Of a stretch of DNA of 5,032 nt, positions 1 to 5,032 are shown piece after piece. Every line of letters starts with the position of its first letter. The stretch's first letter is position 1. Below the pieces are notes generated by a model that did not search any database, had not been told where the DNA came from, and worked only from the letters and a program-made list of their open reading frames with translations. Origin of the DNA: JBDSYA01 sp039925865 (GTDB taxonomy: Bacteria > Bacteroidota > Ignavibacteria > Tepidaquicellales > Tepidaquicellaceae); contig JBDSYA010000216.1 of assembly GCA_039925865.1 (NCBI GenBank), positions 1-5,032 on the forward strand, given 5' to 3'. The position numbers were made by a program, and so were the translations under genes.

Positions 1-1912
1 TATTATGATCATCTGTTTCAATTGCTTTCCTGTAATGTTCGATCGCCTGATCTTTTTTTCCCATCTGTAAATAAATGTCGCCCATATACTGGTAAGGAAG
101 TCCAAATCCTGCGGGACCTGCATCAAGGGATTGCTTGAATTCACTGAGAGCAACCTGTCCTTTTGTTTTATCTCTCTGAGTATTCATTGCCTGGTTGAAC
201 ATATTAACATACGTTACCTTATAATTTGGATTGCCAGGGAATTCTGTTTTCAGATCTTTGACTTCATCTTCGGACTTTCTTTTATAAACTACATCGGTAA
301 AATCATTCGCTTTATCCGTAAAGTAATAAGGATAATAATATTTTATAAACTCTCCTGTAGTGTACAATGCTCTTTCAGCGTATGCGCTTGGCTTTACACC
401 CGTTGAAAAATAAATATAATCGGGATCACGCGACATGACATAATCAGCATTATAATTTCTTTCTTTCCATCCGATAGTTTGTTCGGAAATCTCCGGGATC
501 AGTTTAGGATTATGCGCAATTTCTTTATCCGTGAGTCCGAGCAGATCTATTACATTTACATTTGAACCCGCAAAATATGAAACAGCTCCAATGGTTGTGG
601 CAGCTAAGTTCAGAGGACGTCCAAGCTGCTGCTGCTTATTTTTGAACCAGTTACCTGCGATCTTCATTTTGTCAACAAGTCCGTTCTCTCCCTGTATGTC
701 TTTACTGAGTAATTCTTTTTGTGAGGAATAATAATAAATACATATAGCAGCCGTAATCAATATTATGACTGAAAAAGAAATCTTTGGATTATTTAATTTT
801 CCTTTTAAAATGAAATATAATTCAGAGAGAAACTTTGCAAACAAAATATAGATCAAAGGCAATATTGGCAGAAAGAATCTGTTTTGCTTCAGTACATCGC
901 CGCCAACTGAAATTGTATAAATGATGAATGAAACAATTAAAAAATAAAACAGTGACATCTCAAAGATGTTCTCTTTCTTTTTAAATAAATACAGAGGAGC
1001 AATGAGAATTATTCCATAAAATAAATAAGTTGTCAAAAATTTTGTAAAATATTCTATCCCCGAATTGAAATAAGCCTCTGAAAATCCGGTCTTGGCATAA
1101 TAAGTATTTGGAAAAAGATAACCGTAATATGAATACCTGATGAGGAAATATAAAATTATCGGAATTACATAAATAGAATATGAGATAAGATTATGCTTAG
1201 AAAAAAAGACACTCAAAAAATCTTTACGATGATCTTTGATTGTAAAAAATAATTTATGAATGATTATCAAACCGAAAAAATATAAACCTTCGGGTCTTGT
1301 CAAAGTTGCCAGCACCAGGAATATGGAAAATTTATAGTCCAGCTCCGCTTTGTTTCTGCTTTTCAGATAGAAATAAATTCCCAGCAAGCAAAACGAAATG
1401 AACATTGTGGATTCCATTCCACTGACTGACCAGAAAATAAACGAACCGGAGAAGACTAAGAGAACGGAAGGGATTAGATCAAGTAATTTTACTGATATTA
1501 AATCAGTGTCATCAGTTTTTACTTTCTTAACTGTAGTTGAAGGAGATCTTATCTCAATTAATTCAGAAAGTTTATAAGTAACGAACAAAACTACAACTCC
1601 AAATATTACACTGAGCATCTGTGAAATAGTCTGAATGTTAATTTTCAGGAAAACAAATACACTAAGTATAAGAACCCACAGAAGATTGGTATAACCTTCA
1701 ACTCTTTCACCAATATTGAAAACAAGTCCGTTACCTTCAACAAAATTCTGAACATATCTGAAGCTGATGAAAGCATCGTCCTGAACAAATTTATTATTTA
1801 TGCAAATGACTATAAAAGCTGCAGACAGTGCTATTAAAAAACCAAGGATTAAACTTTTATTGCCGGCAGGATTATTTCTTTGTTTATTTAGTACAACAGT
1901 TTTTTTTGACAT
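1..1912 (-). CDS. GT-C-type membrane glycosyltransferase-like protein, AftB/arabinofuranosyltransferase-like, with C-terminal TPR (3' end missing)
   Basis: An uninterrupted frame of 637 codons enters the left edge without a stop, so the C-terminus is missing. The ATG at 1912-1910 is well fixed: an in-frame TAA lies 18 bases upstream (1933-1931) with no ATG, GTG or TTG between. There is no Shine-Dalgarno; the leader is A/T-rich. A basic N-terminus leads into TM1 (about 20-38), then the first-loop motif QDDAFISFRY (44-53), NGLVFN (61-66) and GERVEGYTNLLW (68-79). Further family-like blocks are SGMES (164-168), LATLTRPEGL (201-210), FPNTYYAKTG (267-276), GGDVLKQNRFFLPILP (337-352) and IDLLGLTDKEIAHNP (455-469). 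I count about 11 membrane helices up to residue 396, then a soluble, probably extracytoplasmic region. A canonical TPR begins near 604 (YMGDIYLQMGKKDQAIEHYRKAIE), with a TPR-like helix pair at about 562-598. In GT-C enzymes the first-loop acidic pair (Asp45-Asp46 here) serves catalysis with polyprenyl-phosphate sugars. Sugar and acceptor are unknown; envelope glycan or protein glycosylation is an inference. It lies 49 bases after the DUF2723 gene, probably in the same operon. Confidence 0.88.
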   Translation of the reverse strand, partial: MSKKTVVLNKQRNNPAGNKSLILGFLIALSAAFIVICINNKFVQDDAFISFRYVQNFVEGNGLVFNIGERVEGYTNLLWVLILSVFVFLKINIQTISQMLSVIFGVVVLFVTYKLSELIEIRSPSTTVKKVKTDDTDLISVKLLDLIPSVLLVFSGSFIFWSVSGMESTMFISFCLLGIYFYLKSRNKAELDYKFSIFLVLATLTRPEGLYFFGLIIIHKLFFTIKDHRKDFLSVFFSKHNLISYSIYVIPIILYFLIRYSYYGYLFPNTYYAKTGFSEAYFNSGIEYFTKFLTTYLFYGIILIAPLYLFKKKENIFEMSLFYFLIVSFIIYTISVGGDVLKQNRFFLPILPLIYILFAKFLSELYFILKGKLNNPKISFSVIILITAAICIYYYSSQKELLSKDIQGENGLVDKMKIAGNWFKNKQQQLGRPLNLAATTIGAVSYFAGSNVNVIDLLGLTDKEIAHNPKLIPEISEQTIGWKERNYNADYVMSRDPDYIYFSTGVKPSAYAERALYTTGEFIKYYYPYYFTDKANDFTDVVYKRKSEDEVKDLKTEFPGNPNYKVTYVNMFNQAMNTQRDKTKGQVALSEFKQSLDAGPAGFGLPYQYMGDIYLQMGKKDQAIEHYRKAIETDDHN

Positions 1913-1921
1913 AATTATTAT

Positions 1922-1950
1922 GGGAAACAGTTATGGACTAACTGTTTCCC
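1922..1950 (-). other. Perfect 12-bp hairpin in the gap between the two membrane-protein genes
   Basis: The arms GGGAAACAGTTA (1922-1933) and TAACTGTTTCCC (1939-1950) are exact inverted complements around a 5-base loop. The hairpin starts 11 bases after the stop of the upstream gene and ends 9 bases before the ATG of the downstream gene, so it nearly fills the 49-base gap. On the transcribed strand it is followed by ATAATAATT and then the start codon. Neither strand has a U-run after the stem, so it does not look like an ordinary intrinsic terminator. An RNA stem here could slow 3'-to-5' decay of the upstream message, mark a processing site, or restrict ribosome access to the downstream start. 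The structure is directly visible; the role is inferred. Confidence 0.75.
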
Positions 1951-1961
1951 TGATCATACTT

Positions 1962-4622
1962 TTACTTCCCGGAAGGATTATTCATTTTTTGTTTAATTGA
2001 CTCCATCTTTTGCTTAACGCTTGCATCTCCCGGATTCATTGCCGAAAGAGTATTAAGGATCTCAAGTGCTTTCGGATAATCACCTTTTGCCTCATAAATA
2101 TCCAGAAGGATTCTGTAAGGATTATAATAAGACTGAACATTTTCAGGATTTGTTTTCAGCTCTTGTTCAGTTCTCCTAATAACATCATCAGAAAGTTCAT
2201 TAAATTTTTGTTTGTTGCCGAGTTTATTATAAAGCAAAGCCACATCATACTCAATTCTGTAATCCATTGTGATAACATCTCTCGGAATGAGCTGTTCCAT
2301 TTTATCAAGAGTTTCTTCTGCGAGTTTAAAATTTATGGAATCATTTGCATAATGATATGCCAGTCTTAAAAATACAGTTCTGTAAGTTTGCGACATCCTT
2401 GTCTGGTCTTCATTATAAAAAATATTTTTATCATTAAGACCATTAAATCTAAAGCCATACTTCGGAGTTTTTGATGGTTCGGAAGGAGTATCAAATAAAC
2501 TTTTTTTCAGTATCTCAATATTAATTGCTTCTCCTGTAGTCCCTGTACTTGCTTTGTAAGGAAGCAGTCTTTGAGACATCCCTTCCATAATGAGATATTC
2601 TCCAAGCCCTACGTAATTATCTTCTGAAACTGTGATAGAATAATATATTGGCCTTTCCCATTTATTTGCTTTTATAATATCCATAAGAAGCAGATCATTT
2701 GCTTTCAATGCAGTAATTACCTGGGTTCCGGACTGTTGGCGAATTGTTGGCTGAATGTTAACTGTGATCTTTGACGGAAGACCGGGATTATTTCTCATTG
2801 AATCCGGATATGCAGTTACGGGAACATCATAAGTAACAGCTTTCTTTTCATCCCACTGAACAGGCTGAAGTCTTTTTAACTGTGCGTCAGTAAATGTCAT
2901 AGGCACAGTCAATGCACCGTAAGGCCTTTCATTTTTTAACTGAAGGTTATACCAGTCCGTCTGGGCCAAGGATAAGTTTATAATCCTCACATCAGTTCTC
3001 ACTCCGTAAACTGCCTGTAAACACCATAAAGGAAAAGTGTCATTATCACCGTTAGTAATTAGTATAGCATCTTTTTCAACACTCTGTAAAAGATTGTAAG
3101 CATAATCATATGGAAGATAATTTCCTGCACGGCTCTGATGAAAATAATTTACTCTCAGCATATTGAGTGGTACAGCTGCAAAGGAAAGTATTAATACAAC
3201 TGAGCATACGGCCATCAGAGATTTTTTATTCATTTTTTCCGCAAGCAATTCTATAATACCCGCGACTCCAACGCCAATCCATAATGAAAACGCCATAAAA
3301 GCTCCTACATAAAAATAGTCTCTTTCACGGGGCTGAGGTTCCTGCTGATTCTGGTACAATGCAGTTAAAATACCCATCATAATAAACATCATCAAAAATA
3401 TGAAAGCAAGCTTCCAATCTTTTTTGAACTGGTAAAATAAACCGAACATACCTATTAAAAATGGTATCGCCCATAATTTTTTAAAATCGACTCCATCATT
3501 TTGATCATAACCCTCCCTTCCTATATAATTCCAGAACCAATATCTGTTGAACATGTGATTGATCTGATACTTCCACAAAAACTCCATATCGCTTGAATAC
3601 TTTTGATAGATTCCCTGATGCTGTGGTTCCTGAGAATATCGCCTCGGTAAAACAAGCGGCTGCTGACCATATTGTTCACGATTCAAATATGATATAAGTG
3701 ATTCAAGATTGCTTGGACTGTTTTCATTTAAAGGAAGATTTGTAACATTTGCTCTTTGAAGAATTGTTATGTAGGTTGAATAACCGAGAATTATCAGAAA
3801 CAGCGAAAGTGTAAGCAGACTTAAAATCGGATTCATTTTTTGCCTGGCATAATAGATACCGAAAATAATTAAACCAATTATTAAAACTCCGACTATAACA
3901 CTTCCCGACATTAACAAAGGAAATTTTTTGACAATACCGGGATAAACAATGAAAAATGCAATTGCAGAAAGTCCGAAAGCGATGGCTAAAGTTTTTGGAG
4001 CGTATTCATATCTTTTAAAATAAAAGAACAAGCCTGCAAGAAAGATACATTGAGCGACAAGTAAATGAATTCCAATCGATAAACCCACAACATATGCTAC
4101 GAGCAACAAATATTTGTCACTGCCCGGCTCATCTGATCTTTCCCACCAAACCATCAAGACCCACATACAAAGCCCAATCAAAAATGTACCCATTCCATAT
4201 ACTTCACCTTCCAAAGCATTGAACCAGAATGAATCACTAAAGGCATACGATAAAGCTCCGATCACAGAAGATCCGCATATAAGCAATACATCATACATTG
4301 ACCTCGGAATTCCCCTCCAGTTCCTTATCACTTTCGTTGAGATCAGGTATAAAAATAAAACACATAATGAACTTGAGATCACCGAAAGGTAATTTACTCT
4401 CAAACCTATATCTGCTGCTGTGGGAAACATTGTAAATATTCTGCCCATCAAAGTGAAGAATGGCGCACCCGGAGGATGCGGTACAGAAAGGGTGAATGCG
4501 CATGCAATAAATTCGCCGCAATCCCAGAATGAGAAAGTAGGCTGCACGGTCATCACATAAATTATTGTCGAAAATAAAAATACAAATACCGCAGAGATAC
4601 GGTTGATCAGTTTAAAATCCAT
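1962..4622 (-). CDS. DUF2723 family membrane protein (TMEM260-like, probable O-mannosyltransferase-type GT-C glycosyltransferase)
   Basis: A complete protein of 886 residues, near the usual length for bacterial DUF2723 proteins. The start is certain: an in-frame TAG immediately precedes the ATG, and the next Met is at residue 24. TM1 (about 9-26) leads into the first outer loop with SFWDCGEF (31-38) and HPPGAP (49-54), the family signature; Asp34 and Glu37 are the likely counterparts of GT-C catalytic acids. Later family blocks are SFWFNALEGEVYGM (131-144), GLSIGIHLL (180-188), REQYGQQPL (315-323), QPRERDYFYVG (430-440), NGDNDTFPLW (524-533) and PIYYSITVSEDNYVGL (658-673). About 12-13 membrane helices end near 487. 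The rest is soluble and probably periplasmic; 750-880 is helical and TPR-like, best at about 834-864 (YRILLDIYEAKGDYPKALEILNTLSAMNP). The human relative TMEM260 is a protein O-mannosyltransferase, so transfer of sugar from a lipid-phosphate donor to exported proteins is a reasonable inference, but the bacterial substrate is unproven. No Shine-Dalgarno is present. A candidate promoter lies just upstream, and the next gene follows after 49 bases. Confidence 0.95.
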   Translation of the reverse strand: MDFKLINRISAVFVFLFSTIIYVMTVQPTFSFWDCGEFIACAFTLSVPHPPGAPFFTLMGRIFTMFPTAADIGLRVNYLSVISSSLCVLFLYLISTKVIRNWRGIPRSMYDVLLICGSSVIGALSYAFSDSFWFNALEGEVYGMGTFLIGLCMWVLMVWWERSDEPGSDKYLLLVAYVVGLSIGIHLLVAQCIFLAGLFFYFKRYEYAPKTLAIAFGLSAIAFFIVYPGIVKKFPLLMSGSVIVGVLIIGLIIFGIYYARQKMNPILSLLTLSLFLIILGYSTYITILQRANVTNLPLNENSPSNLESLISYLNREQYGQQPLVLPRRYSQEPQHQGIYQKYSSDMEFLWKYQINHMFNRYWFWNYIGREGYDQNDGVDFKKLWAIPFLIGMFGLFYQFKKDWKLAFIFLMMFIMMGILTALYQNQQEPQPRERDYFYVGAFMAFSLWIGVGVAGIIELLAEKMNKKSLMAVCSVVLILSFAAVPLNMLRVNYFHQSRAGNYLPYDYAYNLLQSVEKDAILITNGDNDTFPLWCLQAVYGVRTDVRIINLSLAQTDWYNLQLKNERPYGALTVPMTFTDAQLKRLQPVQWDEKKAVTYDVPVTAYPDSMRNNPGLPSKITVNIQPTIRQQSGTQVITALKANDLLLMDIIKANKWERPIYYSITVSEDNYVGLGEYLIMEGMSQRLLPYKASTGTTGEAINIEILKKSLFDTPSEPSKTPKYGFRFNGLNDKNIFYNEDQTRMSQTYRTVFLRLAYHYANDSINFKLAEETLDKMEQLIPRDVITMDYRIEYDVALLYNKLGNKQKFNELSDDVIRRTEQELKTNPENVQSYYNPYRILLDIYEAKGDYPKALEILNTLSAMNPGDASVKQKMESIKQKMNNPSGK

Positions 4623-4646
4623 CTATTTATTTTATTTTAGGAGAGC

Positions 4647-4677
4647 CAAAATTAATTTAATTAACAAAGATTTTCAA
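4647..4677 (-). promoter_or_regulatory. Candidate promoter for the DUF2723 gene
   Basis: On the minus strand TTGAAA (4677-4672) is followed after 17 bases by TAATTTTG (4654-4647). The second element fits the TAnnTTTG -7 consensus of Bacteroidota-type primary sigma factors, and the first also resembles a sigma70 -35 box. Transcription would begin near 4640, giving a leader of about 18-20 bases before the ATG at 4622. The region is very A/T-rich, so a chance match is quite possible; position and spacing are the main support. Confidence 0.35.
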
Positions 4678-4824
4678 GCTATAAACCCTTTAGGTAATTT
4701 AGATTTATTTCGGTTTAGTTGTACTAATTTAAATATATTTATATAAAGGAACACTTGTCCAAAAATTTATTAGCATGAGCATTTTTAAGATAACAAGTTT
4801 CTTTTGAATCAAAGTCTTCAAAGG

Positions 4825-4856
4825 AAAGGGGAAATGATAAAAATCACTTCCCCTTT
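4825..4856 (-). terminator. Strong hairpin after clpP, probable transcription terminator
   Basis: Positions 4825-4838 pair with 4843-4856 around a 4-base loop. On the transcribed minus strand this is a 14-bp stem (AAAGGGGAAGTGAT / ATCATTTCCCCTTT) with one G-U wobble and a UUUU loop. It starts 21 bases after the clpP stop. The 3' arm ends in CCCCUUU followed by CCUUUG, so the terminal U-stretch is short and broken rather than a classic U-run. Place and strength make it the likely end of the clpP transcript, separating it from the DUF2723 gene about 200 bases downstream. The near-symmetric stem could work in both directions, but no plus-strand gene reads into it. Confidence 0.65.
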
Positions 4857-4877
4857 GAAACACGAATTATTTAACTC

Positions 4878-5032
4878 TTATTTCTTCTCTTTCTTTTCAC
4901 GGTGGAACAGGATCTCATCTATCAATCCATATTTCTTAGCTTCATCAGGACTCATGATGTTATCTCTTTCTGCATCTGTCATTACTTTTTCAGCAGGCTG
5001 ACCTGAGTGCTGTGCTGTGATCTTGAATAAAG
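4878..5032 (-). CDS. clpP: ATP-dependent Clp protease proteolytic subunit ClpP (C-terminal 50 residues)
   Basis: Only the 3' end of the gene is in the window; it begins beyond the right edge and stops with TAA at 4880-4878. The visible 50 residues run from LFKITAQHSGQP through EKVMTDAERDNIMSPDEA to KKYGLIDEILFHREKKEKK. This matches the ClpP C-terminus: the helix ending in HSGQP, the TDAERD segment whose final Asp aligns with the catalytic Asp171 of the Ser-His-Asp triad in E. coli ClpP, and the terminal MSPDEAKKYGLIDEI block. ClpP forms a double-heptamer serine protease chamber in the cytoplasm and degrades proteins unfolded by ClpX or ClpA/C. The catalytic Ser and His lie outside the window. 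The chain runs a few residues past the usual end with a lysine-rich tail (EKKEKK). clpX does not follow it here; a hairpin and a 255-base gap come next. Confidence 0.93.
   Translation of the reverse strand, partial: LFKITAQHSGQPAEKVMTDAERDNIMSPDEAKKYGLIDEILFHREKKEKK

Noticed and set aside
131..731. Plus-strand open frames at 131-406 and 531-731
   Set aside because: They lie opposite the AftB-like gene, whose minus-strand frame is unbroken over 637 codons with clear family motifs. The plus-strand translations show no recognisable domain.
1922..1950. Intergenic hairpin as a Rho-independent terminator
   Set aside because: No U-run follows the stem on either strand, and the start codon of the next gene comes 9 bases later, so ordinary termination here is not supported.
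1800..2369. Plus-strand open frames at 1800-2000 and 2010-2369
   Set aside because: They are antisense to the start of the AftB-like gene and the 3' end of the DUF2723 gene. Their hydrophobic or Ile/Phe/Cys-rich content is what antisense of such genes gives.
4114..4521. Open frames at 4114-4392 (+) and 4291-4521 (-)
   Set aside because: Both overlap the highly conserved N-terminal half of the DUF2723 protein in other frames and have no family motif or separate leader.
4639..4644. AGGAGA on the plus strand, resembling a Shine-Dalgarno site
   Set aside because: No plus-strand start codon with an open frame follows at suitable spacing, and on the coding minus strand it reads TCTCCT, which is not a ribosome binding site.
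4753..4798. Weak inverted repeat ACTTGT ... ACAAGT in the clpP to DUF2723 gap
   Set aside because: Six-base arms about 34 bases apart in A/T-rich DNA are expected by chance, and nothing nearby suggests an operator.
4804..5001. Plus-strand open frame of 65 codons
   Set aside because: It crosses the post-clpP hairpin and is antisense to the clpP C-terminus, whose minus-strand reading is unmistakable.

Overview
This is a low-GC bacterial window in which every convincing gene lies on the minus strand. Read in the direction of transcription (high to low coordinates), it holds three genes: the 3' end of clpP, a complete 886-residue membrane protein of the DUF2723 / TMEM260-like family, and a second multi-pass membrane protein of the arabinofuranosyltransferase-like (AftB-type) GT-C group, which runs off the left edge. 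I see no RNA gene, mobile element, CRISPR array or convincing plus-strand gene.

The proteins and signals suggest the Bacteroidota / Ignavibacteriota-Chlorobiota (FCB) group. DUF2723 proteins of this form, with the QPRERDYFYVG and NGDNDT signatures and C-terminal TPR-like helices, are typical of that group. The starts have A/T-rich leaders with no Shine-Dalgarno sequence, and the intergenic region contains a TAnnTTTG-type -7 element. No 16S or other decisive marker is present, so this placement is an inference.

Layout: 4878-5032 (-) is the ClpP C-terminus. 4623-4877 is a 255-base A/T-rich gap with a strong 14-bp hairpin just after clpP (probable terminator) and a candidate promoter before the next gene; the middle of the gap holds nothing else I can support. 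1962-4622 (-) is the DUF2723 protein. 1913-1961 is a 49-base gap almost filled by a perfect 12-bp hairpin. 1-1912 (-) is the second GT-C-like protein, 637 residues visible and the C-terminus missing.

The two membrane proteins are probably co-transcribed and independent of clpP. Both have the plan expected of lipid-linked-sugar-dependent GT-C glycosyltransferases: an acidic motif in the first outer loop after TM1, about a dozen membrane helices, then a large soluble C-terminal region. Both end in TPR-like helices. The natural inference is a small envelope glycosylation module, with protein O-glycosylation by the DUF2723 member as the leading guess. Donor, acceptor and linkage cannot be read from the sequence.
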